Origin: a virus
Direction: 5' to 3' (one strand)
DNA: 22,411 bases
Virus record (IMG/VR): IMGVR_UViG_3300035698_012414
Location: 1-22,411 of that record
The first letter of the stretch is position 1, and each line of letters opens with the position of its first letter. This document shows, piece after piece, positions 1-6,378 of the stretch. A program made the position numbers and the translations under genes. Under the pieces are notes generated by a model. It did no database searches. It was not told the origin of the DNA and saw only the letters and a list, made by a program, of their open reading frames with translations.

Positions 1-645
1 AAGATCGATGCTGTTAATGATCTTATCACCAAGAAAGGTCTTCAGGGAATGCTTGACCAAATTAATGAGCGAACAATAACCATTGATTACGAGCATGAAG
101 CATGGAGGGATGATGACACCCAAGCAATAAGAAATGATGACATGCTCTCTCCACTAAATAATATTAACCTAAAGATAGGATCAAGAGAAAATGGAGTATT
201 GTCGTTCAACGGAAGTATTGACGAGGTAAGAGTCCACAATTATAGCGTTAATTCATCACTAATCTCAGGATTGTACAATAATAACACGAACACTTTTGTT
301 AGTCAAGAAACAGTTGTTGGAGAAGAATGGAATGCTTGCCTAACCCCTAATGACGGAACTGGTGACGGAATAACAAAGTGCACTAATCATCTTATCCTTG
401 GAGCCTCATCAGCACAGTGCAACCCTACTGCTTCTCAGGACTGGGTTATTACTGATTCACAAGTATGCGATGGAGACACGGTAAGCCTTCCTAACAACAA
501 TATAATATTAGAAGCTGGTGGAACACTTGTTTGCAAAGGCGGAAGCACTATACTTCACAAAGGATTTATCAGAAACAATTGCGGGGATACTTGCACGATT
601 ATCAAGGATTATCTCACTGGATGCACCATAATAAGGCCTTATTAG
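1..645 (+). CDS. LamG-like (concanavalin-fold) protein, C-terminal part, 5' end outside window
   Basis: The frame is open from base 1 to the TAG at 643-645, so the gene begins left of the window; the ATG at 49 is probably internal. About 215 residues are visible. Residues 60-100 (counted from base 1) carry the closing strands of a LamG/jelly-roll domain: LKIGS, then FNGSIDEVRVHNYS, then a helix ending in GLYNN. The last ~100 residues hold eight cysteines and a strand-rich stretch (DGDTVSLPNNN, EAGGTLVCKGG) like the start of a beta-solenoid, which suggests an extracytoplasmic or virion-surface protein. The first ~35 residues look helical, contain DYEHE and do not look like LamG. A role in glycan binding is inferred from the family. 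It sits just before the head module and a promoter, so it ends an upstream operon. Confidence 0.7.
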   Translation, partial: KIDAVNDLITKKGLQGMLDQINERTITIDYEHEAWRDDDTQAIRNDDMLSPLNNINLKIGSRENGVLSFNGSIDEVRVHNYSVNSSLISGLYNNNTNTFVSQETVVGEEWNACLTPNDGTGDGITKCTNHLILGASSAQCNPTASQDWVITDSQVCDGDTVSLPNNNIILEAGGTLVCKGGSTILHKGFIRNNCGDTCTIIKDYLTGCTIIRPY

Positions 646-652
646 GCCATTT

Positions 653-705
653 AATTATATAATTTCAAACAAAGTTTAAATACGAAAAAAACATATATAA
701 TATAA
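653..705 (+). promoter_or_regulatory. Archaeal-type promoter of the head operon (copy 1 of a shared block)
   Basis: A TATA box GTTTAAATAC lies at 674-683. It is preceded by a 20-base element at 653-672 that is identical to 5470-5489, and followed by an AT-rich stretch (atatataatataa) around the expected start site near 705. The protease ATG is at 737 with AGAGGT 7 bases before it. Archaeal TATA boxes are centred about 26 bases before the transcription start, which fits this layout. The start site itself is inferred. Confidence 0.7.
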
Positions 706-736
706 TATAAACCCAAGGGTTAAAGAGGTAAAAAAT

Positions 737-1786
737 ATGAATGACTGGAAAAGAGTAGAATTTTTTGTACCAATTACAGAAAAAACAGAATTTCAAGAAA
801 ATAAAGATTTTCACATCCGTGGAGTGGCTATTTATGAAACCACCACAAGAAACAATGTCACATACAAAGCTGAAGAGCTAGAAGGAGCTGCAGGAAGCTT
901 AAGAGATAAACCAATTCTTAAAGATCACGAAGCAAAGATAGACAACATAGTAGGAAGAACTACAAGTAATGTATTTTATGATGCTAGAGAAAAGAATATC
1001 AAGTTCGAAGCTCGGATAACAGACGAGTCAATAAAGAAGAAGATTGATGAAGGACTTATCAAGAACGTAAGTATTGGATGTTTCATTAACGAAATGGAGA
1101 CAAAAGAATCTAGTGGAAAGACACAAAACATTGCAAGAGGAATCGAATTCTGCGAACTTAGTTTAGTGGCTATACCAGCAGCACCAAATGCAGGATTTGC
1201 AATGGCAATGGCTGAAAGTTTTAGAATCAAAGAATCTTTAGAAGTAAAATCTGAAGAAATATCAAAACCTATTAAGGAGGAAATTATAATGGTTGAAGAA
1301 TCAAAGAAAATTGAAACTCCAGACTTTTCTGAAAAGTTAAATTCTATTACAGAAAGTAATAAAACGTTATCAGAAAAACTGGACAAGTTAGAAATAGAAA
1401 GAGTTAATGATCTTAAAGAACAATACATCACTCTAGCTACTGAAAGAGGGATTGAAGTTCAGAATGCAGAAAGCATGAGCGAAGAATCATTAAAGGCTGT
1501 AGTTAGCAATTTACGTCAAGTAATAGTAACTAAAGAAGAAGCAGAAGAAACCCCGGTGGAAGAAGAAAAGGCTGAAGAGCCAGAAGAAAAAGTAAAAGAG
1601 GAAAAATTACAAATGAAATCAAAATCAGAAGTAAGTGTTCCAGCAGCGGAAGAAAGTAATGACTCAGGATTCATTATAGAAAAGAGCTCAGATATACAAG
1701 GTATCGGACTTTACAAAGCAGTTGAAACACTCGGTGGTAAATTTGTTAAAAACAAAAATTACGCACACGAAGGGGGTAACTTATAA
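737..1786 (+). CDS. Prohead maturation protease with C-terminal scaffold region
   Basis: 349 aa. The N-terminal ~165 residues match the HK97-type prohead protease pattern: PILKDHEAKID with likely catalytic His64, KNVSIGC with likely catalytic Ser112, and FCELSLVAIPAAPNAGF around residues 138-154, the usual end of the domain. From about residue 170 to 300 the protein is Glu/Lys-rich and predicted coiled coil, as expected for a capsid scaffold. In this family the protease is incorporated in the procapsid, cleaves scaffold and capsid N-termini, then itself. It directly precedes decoration and major capsid genes, the standard order. The start at 737 is set by AGAGGT at 724-729. The stop overlaps the next ATG (TAATG). 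An internal SD and ATG allow separate synthesis of the scaffold part. Confidence 0.85.
   Translation: MNDWKRVEFFVPITEKTEFQENKDFHIRGVAIYETTTRNNVTYKAEELEGAAGSLRDKPILKDHEAKIDNIVGRTTSNVFYDAREKNIKFEARITDESIKKKIDEGLIKNVSIGCFINEMETKESSGKTQNIARGIEFCELSLVAIPAAPNAGFAMAMAESFRIKESLEVKSEEISKPIKEEIIMVEESKKIETPDFSEKLNSITESNKTLSEKLDKLEIERVNDLKEQYITLATERGIEVQNAESMSEESLKAVVSNLRQVIVTKEEAEETPVEEEKAEEPEEKVKEEKLQMKSKSEVSVPAAEESNDSGFIIEKSSDIQGIGLYKAVETLGGKFVKNKNYAHEGGNL
1289..1786 (+). CDS. Nested in-frame scaffold protein (internal start within the protease gene)
   Basis: Met185 of the protease-scaffold ORF (ATG at 1289-1291) is preceded by a perfect AAGGAGG at 1274-1280 with 8 bases of spacing, as strong as the SD of any real gene here. 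Starting there gives a 165-aa product made of the Glu/Lys-rich coiled-coil region only. In lambda, the scaffold Nu3 is made from an internal in-frame start inside the protease gene C, so the arrangement has an established parallel. Here the product is inferred from SD strength, frame and domain boundary. The alternative is that AAGGAGG simply encodes Lys-Glu by chance. Confidence 0.65.
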   Translation: MVEESKKIETPDFSEKLNSITESNKTLSEKLDKLEIERVNDLKEQYITLATERGIEVQNAESMSEESLKAVVSNLRQVIVTKEEAEETPVEEEKAEEPEEKVKEEKLQMKSKSEVSVPAAEESNDSGFIIEKSSDIQGIGLYKAVETLGGKFVKNKNYAHEGGNL

Positions 1787-2205
1787 TGGCAGTTAACCCA
1801 GCAGGATTCGTACCTATATTCGATAATGCAACACCAAGAATGCTTGGTGGAGTGGCTATGGAAACTATTAGCGGCGGACAATTAGTACAAATTAGCGGAG
1901 CAGCTGATAATGTAAGCAGTGGAGCATCAAGCTTTGTTGCTAGCGACATTCAATATGCTCTTGGCGCATCAGGATTATCATTTAATGGTATCGCGACACA
2001 AACAGTGACTTCAGGAAACTACGTTTCAGTAGCAACCAGAGGATCATATATCATAAGAGCAGCAGGAACAATTCTTCCAGGAAGAGTAGTAGCTGCTAAT
2101 GGAGCAGAAGCAGTTGTAGCTGACACCACAGCAGGAACAGCAGCTGGAAGATCACTAAGCAGTGCAACCAGCGGAAATTATGTATTAGTGGATATACAAG
2201 GATAA
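1786..2205 (+). CDS. Capsid decoration-like protein (DUF2190-like)
   Basis: 139 aa, rich in Gly, Ala, Ser and Thr, with alternating strands and no charged coiled coil. The pattern of a glycine-rich start, then SGGQLVQISG, YALGASG and ATRGSYIIRAAGTILPGRVVAANG, resembles the small trimeric decoration proteins (DUF2190-like) that sit at the three-fold positions of HK97 capsids. Its place between protease and major capsid gene supports this. The start ATG shares bases with the protease stop (TAATG), with GGGGGT upstream. The fold is inferred from sequence pattern and position, not from a clear motif. Confidence 0.6.
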   Translation: MAVNPAGFVPIFDNATPRMLGGVAMETISGGQLVQISGAADNVSSGASSFVASDIQYALGASGLSFNGIATQTVTSGNYVSVATRGSYIIRAAGTILPGRVVAANGAEAVVADTTAGTAAGRSLSSATSGNYVLVDIQG

Positions 2206-2218
2206 GGAGGAAACAACA

Positions 2219-3067
2219 ATGGAACTAAACACAATAAAAGAATATTTAAACACTGGAACAGGAACCGAGGGGTCACTTCTTATCGAGAAGAAAATCCACG
2301 ATTTACTGATTCCTGAGGTAGAAAAAGCAATCATTCCAAGAACAGAAGCGGCATCATATATTGGGCCTGCACAAATTCCGGGATCAAGCTATGACTTCAA
2401 CCTCGAAGCAGAAAATGCAATGGACGTAAGACTTGTTGCTGAAGGGGGAGAAATCGCTCTCGACAACGATGAATACACCAGCATTAACATCAAACCACTA
2501 AAGTATGGGGTGCAAATCCGTATTACTTCAGAAATGATGGAAGACAGCAAATTCAATATCTTTGATATGAATATTGTTAAAGCAGGTAAAAGACTAGGTG
2601 AAAACGAAAATAGTCTTGTAATTGCACAACTAGACACAGCAGCAAATACCGTTTCCGGTGGAGCCCAGGCTAGCGCAGCAAACATTACAAGAGCTATGCA
2701 ATACCTTGAAGATTCAGACTACCAACCAACTACATTATTTGTAGGGGCAGAGTTTGTTAAGGATCTAAGAGACATTGACACTTTCGTTGAAGCAAATAAA
2801 GTAGGAAACACTGACTTTTTAAGAACAGGATTCCTAGGAATTATTTACGGCTTAAACGTACAAAGAGTTTCTACAAATGCTGGAATGACTACAACTACAG
2901 CATATGTAACAGACAGAACTCAAGCGTATGCACTTGCAGAAAAAAGAACAGTCACCGTTGAAACTTTCAGAGTTGAAACTAATGATATGGATTCTGTAAC
3001 AATTACTCAAAGAGTAGCAGCTAAAGCTTTACGTACAAACGCAATGGCTAAAATCACCACGTCTTAA
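2219..3067 (+). CDS. HK97-fold major capsid protein
   Basis: 282 aa with AAGGAGG just upstream. The layout is that of a compact HK97 capsid subunit. An N-terminal arm (to ~residue 45) is followed by the P-domain/E-loop segment (AEGGEIALDNDEYTSINI then KPLKYGVQIRITSEMMEDS), a central helix (IVKAGKRLGENENSLVIAQLD), and A-domain strands with TLFVGAEFVKDLRD. The C-terminus (ERRTV-like stretch, VETFRVETNDMDSVTITQRVAAK) matches the typical capsid ending in which residues around a conserved Arg/Val-rich strand close the domain. It would self-assemble into the procapsid with the scaffold. No delta-domain is obvious, which agrees with a separate scaffold. A hairpin follows the stop. Confidence 0.88.
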   Translation: MELNTIKEYLNTGTGTEGSLLIEKKIHDLLIPEVEKAIIPRTEAASYIGPAQIPGSSYDFNLEAENAMDVRLVAEGGEIALDNDEYTSINIKPLKYGVQIRITSEMMEDSKFNIFDMNIVKAGKRLGENENSLVIAQLDTAANTVSGGAQASAANITRAMQYLEDSDYQPTTLFVGAEFVKDLRDIDTFVEANKVGNTDFLRTGFLGIIYGLNVQRVSTNAGMTTTTAYVTDRTQAYALAEKRTVTVETFRVETNDMDSVTITQRVAAKALRTNAMAKITTS

Positions 3068-3091
3068 TTATAAGACGCTGGCTTTATAATT
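3066..3091 (+). promoter_or_regulatory. AT-rich hairpin directly after the capsid gene
   Basis: AATTATAAG at 3066-3074 pairs with CTTTATAATT at 3082-3091 (one bulged T) around a 7-base loop, starting at the capsid stop codon. The next gene's AGGAGG lies just beyond. It may protect the capsid mRNA 3' end or partly stop transcription. CTTTATAATT could also be read as a TATA-like box, but it lies too close to the SD of the next gene for that to be the likelier reading. Confidence 0.4.
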
Positions 3092-3109
3092 TACAGGAGG
3101 AAAATTATC

Positions 3110-3517
3110 ATGAAAGATGGATTACCAACAGAAGAAATTCACGTAACAACAATAAGCGGAACTACAGCACAATTCAGCGACATTAATCTTGGAGCTGGAG
3201 CAATTGGCACAGCAGAACTAGCTGATGGAGCAGTAACTTCTACAATACAATCATTTGTAGGAACTGGAAGCCCAGCAGCATTCGGAATAAGTGTTCAAGC
3301 AGGAAGCAATTCAACAACTGCAGGAAGTATAGCATGGGTAGCATTCGGAACTCCGTTCGTAGCAGCACCAGTTAGTATACTTGTGTCACAAGCAGAAACG
3401 CTAGAAGGCATTTATGCACCGGCAGGAAGTTGGACAGCAGGCAGTTTTATCGCAATTACGGAATCAGCAAGTCAGTCATTTAGTTGGTCAGCAACTGGTT
3501 CAGGCGGAATTAATTAA
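3110..3517 (+). CDS. Small beta-rich virion protein, possibly a head fibre
   Basis: 135 aa behind a clean AGGAGG. The first part contains LGAGAIGTAELADGAVTS, a spacer typical of fibre proteins. The last ~70 residues (FGTPFVAAPVSILVSQAE, YAPAGSWTAGSF, then SFSWSATGSGGIN at the end) resemble the C-terminal head of many phage fibres, where strands end in a W-x-A-x-G pattern. No enzyme motif is seen. Placed between the major capsid gene and the connectors, it is more likely a capsid-surface fibre or decoration than a tail fibre, but this is inferred from position. Confidence 0.5.
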   Translation: MKDGLPTEEIHVTTISGTTAQFSDINLGAGAIGTAELADGAVTSTIQSFVGTGSPAAFGISVQAGSNSTTAGSIAWVAFGTPFVAAPVSILVSQAETLEGIYAPAGSWTAGSFIAITESASQSFSWSATGSGGIN

Positions 3518-3885
3518 TGGATAATTTGACAGCTTTTACAGGAATTGAAACAAGGCAAATTCGTAGCCTTGGCCCTGAGACTATCATCTCGGGTGCATTC
3601 CTAATTTATGATTTAATATTTACAAGCACCAGTAAGGGACAAGTTAGTATACTAGCAACAGACGGCGAATACACTCACGTGGTAGCTGTAATGCACGGTC
3701 CTGGAGTGTTTAATCACGCTTTCGCTCATGGGTGGCCTTTTTGGAAAGGGGCAGAATTAGTAGTTGCTAAAGAACTAGCAGACGGACAAGTTGACGTAAG
3801 TGTAGGATTTACAAAGATACCTAGCGCGCCAACGTATGATCAATGGAAACGGCGCAGCGGAACCGTTAACATAAGAGGGAGATAA
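3517..3885 (+). CDS. Unrecognised small protein of the head module
   Basis: 122 aa. The start overlaps the previous stop (TAATG), so it is translationally coupled. I do not recognise the family. The sequence alternates hydrophobic and polar residues in short strands (FLIYDLIFTSTS, VSILATDG, YTHVVAVMHGP), with an aromatic centre (HAFAHGWPFWKG) and a basic tail (WKRRSG, IRGR). There is no signal peptide or membrane segment. A beta-sandwich decoration or accessory capsid protein is plausible from its neighbours. Confidence 0.55.
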   Translation: MDNLTAFTGIETRQIRSLGPETIISGAFLIYDLIFTSTSKGQVSILATDGEYTHVVAVMHGPGVFNHAFAHGWPFWKGAELVVAKELADGQVDVSVGFTKIPSAPTYDQWKRRSGTVNIRGR

Positions 3886-3890
3886 AAATA

Positions 3891-4277
3891 ATGAGTTTAA
3901 AAAGTAATAGAGTAGAGAGAATATCATTTTCACCAACAGAACTGACTTCTAGTTCAGGCGGAATAATTAACGTTTTTAGCGATAGCAGTATCAATGGAAC
4001 AATTAGGAAAGTAGAACTAGTAGCGGGAAACCATACTAATACAGGAAGCTTATTCCTAAACATTAGTGGTGGAGCTTCAGAATTAATATGGAGTAAAGTA
4101 GGCGGTGTTAGTGGAACAAGTGTTGACTATCCCCATGTTTACACATCAGACAATGTAAGAGTTACAGGAAGTCCTAGCCTAGGAATTTCTAGAATTGCTA
4201 TGGATACGTTACACGTTATCGGTAGCGGCATGGGAAATACTAAAAGCGGATTGGGATTAAATATTTATTATCAGTAA
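3891..4277 (+). CDS. Unrecognised small beta-rich protein of the head module
   Basis: 128 aa behind AGGGAGAT. No family is recognised. It is Ser/Gly/Asn-rich, with strands such as GTIRKVELVAGNH, GSLFLNISGGA and DTLHVIGSGMG, and it ends in GLNIYYQ. This composition is like many small virion surface proteins. It is the third of three consecutive small genes between the capsid and adaptor genes and probably shares their role. No catalytic motif is visible. Confidence 0.55.
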   Translation: MSLKSNRVERISFSPTELTSSSGGIINVFSDSSINGTIRKVELVAGNHTNTGSLFLNISGGASELIWSKVGGVSGTSVDYPHVYTSDNVRVTGSPSLGISRIAMDTLHVIGSGMGNTKSGLGLNIYYQ

Positions 4278-4295
4278 ATGGAGGAATAATCAAAA

Positions 4296-4676
4296 ATGGT
4301 ATTAATGAATTTAGGAAGTGTAGCTGAGCAGATATATAATAGAACGGATAACATACCGACAACTATAAGCGGAGCTGGATTACTAAACATCATTGACAAC
4401 CAACGATTATTCATGGAAGAATACACTGGAGATTCTATAGGAAGTACTAGTATAGCTGAAAGATTCCAACCAGCATTAATTGACTTATCAATGGGTGATA
4501 TGTTTGCGTCAATGGACACTTTCGGGGTTGACGCTGCCGGATACAAGATTGGTGACTTTAGTAAGAATAAAGGTAACGATAGTAGTAGTGTTGTCGCGGC
4601 TAATAAGTTCAGTATACTTGGAAAGAGAAAGCTTGAAGAATTAGGTCACAAAACTAGATTCGGGCAGGCTTTATGA
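4296..4676 (+). CDS. Head-tail adaptor (connector) protein
   Basis: 126 aa, mainly helical. GGAGG lies 10 bases before the first ATG; a second in-frame ATG at 4305 is less well spaced. The run of short helices (GSVAEQIYNRT, IDNQRLFMEEYTG, ERFQPALIDLSMGDM) is that of adaptor proteins that bind below the portal as a dodecameric ring (gp6/gp15-like). Its position after capsid genes and before a head-closure candidate supports this. The family assignment rests on pattern and gene order. Its stop overlaps the next start (ATGA). Confidence 0.6.
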   Translation: MVLMNLGSVAEQIYNRTDNIPTTISGAGLLNIIDNQRLFMEEYTGDSIGSTSIAERFQPALIDLSMGDMFASMDTFGVDAAGYKIGDFSKNKGNDSSSVVAANKFSILGKRKLEELGHKTRFGQAL

Positions 4677-5092
4677 GCAGTGACGCATACATTACAGATT
4701 TTAATAACGCTTTACAAGATGAAGGAACTAACATTCGTTTAAGATATTTTGTAAAGTCATACGTTGCTGGTGGTTATGATGACGACATTACACTAACCAG
4801 CGGCACTGATGTTTGGACTAAAGCATTCGTGCAACACATCGATCAAACCAGGGGTTCTTCTGACGCTGTTCTTGTACAACAAGGTATATTATTAGAGAAT
4901 GATTCTAGAATTTACGTTCAAGGAGATGTTTCAACAAGCGGGGTATTTAAGCTACAAATTGGAAGCCCTTCAGGTGAACAATACGGCGTTATTGATAATG
5001 GAATTGTTCCAAGTCCTTTAGTTAATGGAAGTTTAATTTATAAAAAACTTTATGGTCGAGTACTTCCAACAGGAAGTATGTATGGCGAGTAA
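4673..5092 (+). CDS. Head closure (stopper)-like protein
   Basis: 139 aa, beta-rich. The central part (GILLENDSRIYVQGDVSTSG, then KLQIGSPSGEQYGVIDNGI) and the C-terminal part (IYKKLYGRVLPTGS) resemble small connector-complex proteins of the gp16 stopper type, which plug the DNA channel after packaging. The ATGA overlap with the adaptor gene and 11-base overlap with the neck gene indicate coupled translation. The role is inferred mainly from gene order. Confidence 0.55.
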   Translation: MSSDAYITDFNNALQDEGTNIRLRYFVKSYVAGGYDDDITLTSGTDVWTKAFVQHIDQTRGSSDAVLVQQGILLENDSRIYVQGDVSTSGVFKLQIGSPSGEQYGVIDNGIVPSPLVNGSLIYKKLYGRVLPTGSMYGE

Positions 5093-5459
5093 ATTATCTA
5101 TTGAGATAAAAGGATTGCCCCAAGTGGAAAAATATGTTTCTAGCAGAAAAAGCACTTACGCTAAGGTTGCTAGTGTTGCATTAATGAAAGCAGGTTTTTT
5201 TATTGAGGGCGAAGTTAAACAAAGTATTGCTGGTCATAGAGCGGAGCATTCAAGCGTTGACACAGGACGTTTTCTTAATAGTGTTGAAACGAAAAAGAAA
5301 GGTGAGTATGTCGTGCTTGTTGAGAGCACTGTTAAATATGCTAACTTTCTTGAATACGGAACTAGCAGGTTTAATGCAAGATCACACTTTAGGAACACCA
5401 AAGCTAGAAACAAGAATAAAGCTGTTGAGATAGTTCAACAAGCGATAAATAAGGCTTAA
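5082..5459 (+). CDS. HK97-gp10-like neck / tail completion protein
   Basis: 125 aa from the ATG at 5082, chosen over the ATG at 5052 because AGGAAG lies 6 bases before it and the product begins MASKLSIEIKG, the usual start of this family. Typical features follow: a helix with ALMKAGFFIEGEVKQSI, the DTGRFLNSVETKKKG segment, VLVESTVKYANFLEYGTSRF, and a basic C-terminal helix. YA-x-FLEYGTS is the hallmark of HK97-gp10-like proteins, which join the connector to the tail. It is the last gene of the head operon. Confidence 0.8.
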   Translation: MASKLSIEIKGLPQVEKYVSSRKSTYAKVASVALMKAGFFIEGEVKQSIAGHRAEHSSVDTGRFLNSVETKKKGEYVVLVESTVKYANFLEYGTSRFNARSHFRNTKARNKNKAVEIVQQAINKA

Positions 5460-5469
5460 TTCTCATAAA

Positions 5470-5522
5470 AATTATATAATTTCAAACAATGTTTATATAG
5501 CTCAAAACTATATATAATATAA
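5470..5522 (+). promoter_or_regulatory. Archaeal-type promoter of the tail operon (copy 2 of a shared block)
   Basis: A TATA box GTTTATATAG lies at 5491-5500. It is preceded by the same 20 bases (5470-5489) as in the head promoter and followed by the same AT-rich start region (5510-5522). The two blocks align without gaps over 53 bases. The expected transcription start is near 5521, giving an ~80-base leader before the ATG at 5602. Confidence 0.72.
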
Positions 5523-5529
5523 GAAAAAG

Positions 5530-5584
5530 TCACCATGGACACTCTTTCAGTGAGAAAGGCTATTGTGTCGTGCTAATCCAGTGA
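5530..5584 (+). other. Possible structured 5' leader with a 13-codon upstream ORF
   Basis: Three complementary pairs nest within the leader: TCAC 5530-5533 with GTGA 5581-5584, GACAC 5538-5542 with GTGTC 5565-5569, and CTTTC 5544-5548 with GAAAG 5554-5558. The same stretch holds an ATG-TAA mini-ORF at 5535-5576 (begins MDTLSV). GAGGAGAT of the tail terminator gene follows at 5583, so the outer pair touches the SD. Helices this short can arise by chance; a regulatory role is speculative. Confidence 0.3.
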
Positions 5585-5601
5585 GGAGATAATACTAAAA
5601 T

Positions 5602-6051
5602 ATGAGCGTAGGAAGTTTAACATTCGAATCAGACATACCAAAACTTATTAGAGACGTTATTTCTGGAACAGTTGTCGACCCAATTAGTAGTCAAAGAGGC
5701 GCTAATGACAAATTTGTCATGACAAGTTATCCATCAAGGCCTGTATTGTATCCTGTTATCACTGTTAGGGGATTAGATATTAGTGATGCGAGTTTAGGAT
5801 TACAGTCAGAACAAACAGTGATTACATACCCGATGGAAGTTAGGATATGGGCTAGGAATGAAACAGAAAAAGACGCACTCGCAGGAAGCGTTTACGGGCA
5901 ATTACGACTATCACAACTAGGCGCTTCATCATTGGTTGCTAGTGGCTTATACGGATTCCAAAGGACAAGCAGCGTGAACATTGACGAAGGAGCTGGACAA
6001 GGATCAGTGAAGTCAAGAGTGATGGAAATTCAGTACAATTATATTACATAA
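5602..6051 (+). CDS. Tail terminator / tail completion protein
   Basis: 149 aa, first gene of the tail operon. An N-terminal helix (DIPKLIRDVISG) is followed by strands (VLYPVITVRG, QTVITYPMEVRIWARN), a helix (KDALAGSVYGQLRLSQ) and C-terminal strands (VMEIQYNYIT). This alpha-beta layout is that of gpU-like tail terminators, which cap the tail tube and set the joining surface to the head. Position before the tail tube gene agrees. The SD (GAGGAGAT) lies 11-12 bases from the ATG, slightly long. No single diagnostic motif is present. Confidence 0.6.
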   Translation: MSVGSLTFESDIPKLIRDVISGTVVDPISSQRGANDKFVMTSYPSRPVLYPVITVRGLDISDASLGLQSEQTVITYPMEVRIWARNETEKDALAGSVYGQLRLSQLGASSLVASGLYGFQRTSSVNIDEGAGQGSVKSRVMEIQYNYIT

Positions 6052-6063
6052 GGAGATGATAAG

Positions 6064-6378
6064 ATGAAAACAACATTAAAATACATAGGCCAACATCAAA
6101 ACAAAGACAACTATGATGTTGACACAAGAAAAGTAGACGATTTATTGCAGACAGGAAACTATATTCTGATAGACTCTGCAGAATCAAGCATAATCAAGGA
6201 AATAATCAAAGAACAGGGTGAGCCTAAAAAGGTTAGGCCAAAAAGATTTCCTAAAGAATATTGGAGTGAGGACGAAATTCATGAGTGGGTATTATTACAC
6301 AACCCTGAACTAGAATACTCTCCAGAAAATCATACTAAAAAATACATTTTAGAACGTATTAAGGAGGCATATAAATGA
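6064..6378 (+). CDS. Unrecognised small charged protein of the tail module
   Basis: 104 aa behind AAGGAGATGATAAG. I do not recognise the family. The N-terminal half has strands (TTLKYIGQHQN, NYILIDSAE). The C-terminal half is helical and charged, ending YSPENHTKKYILERIKEAYK, which loosely recalls small HeH/SAP-type helix-extended-loop-helix modules. A linking function between tail terminator and tube is possible from position. It overlaps the tail tube start by ATGA and carries that gene's AAGGAGG. Confidence 0.5.
   Translation: MKTTLKYIGQHQNKDNYDVDTRKVDDLLQTGNYILIDSAESSIIKEIIKEQGEPKKVRPKRFPKEYWSEDEIHEWVLLHNPELEYSPENHTKKYILERIKEAYK

Noticed and set aside
692-712. Bacterial -10 box (TATAAT) in the head promoter
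   Set aside because: TATAAT occurs within a long TA-rich run; no matching -35 at fixed spacing is shared by all promoters, while the TTTAWATA box and its distance are.
976-1431. 151-aa minus-strand ORF opposite the protease gene
   Set aside because: Antisense shadow of a Glu/Lys-rich coding region; Ser/Phe/Ile-rich composition is the mirror of it; no SD.
5203-5433. 76-aa plus-strand ORF inside the gp10-like gene
   Set aside because: Shifted frame of a well-supported gene with no SD of its own.
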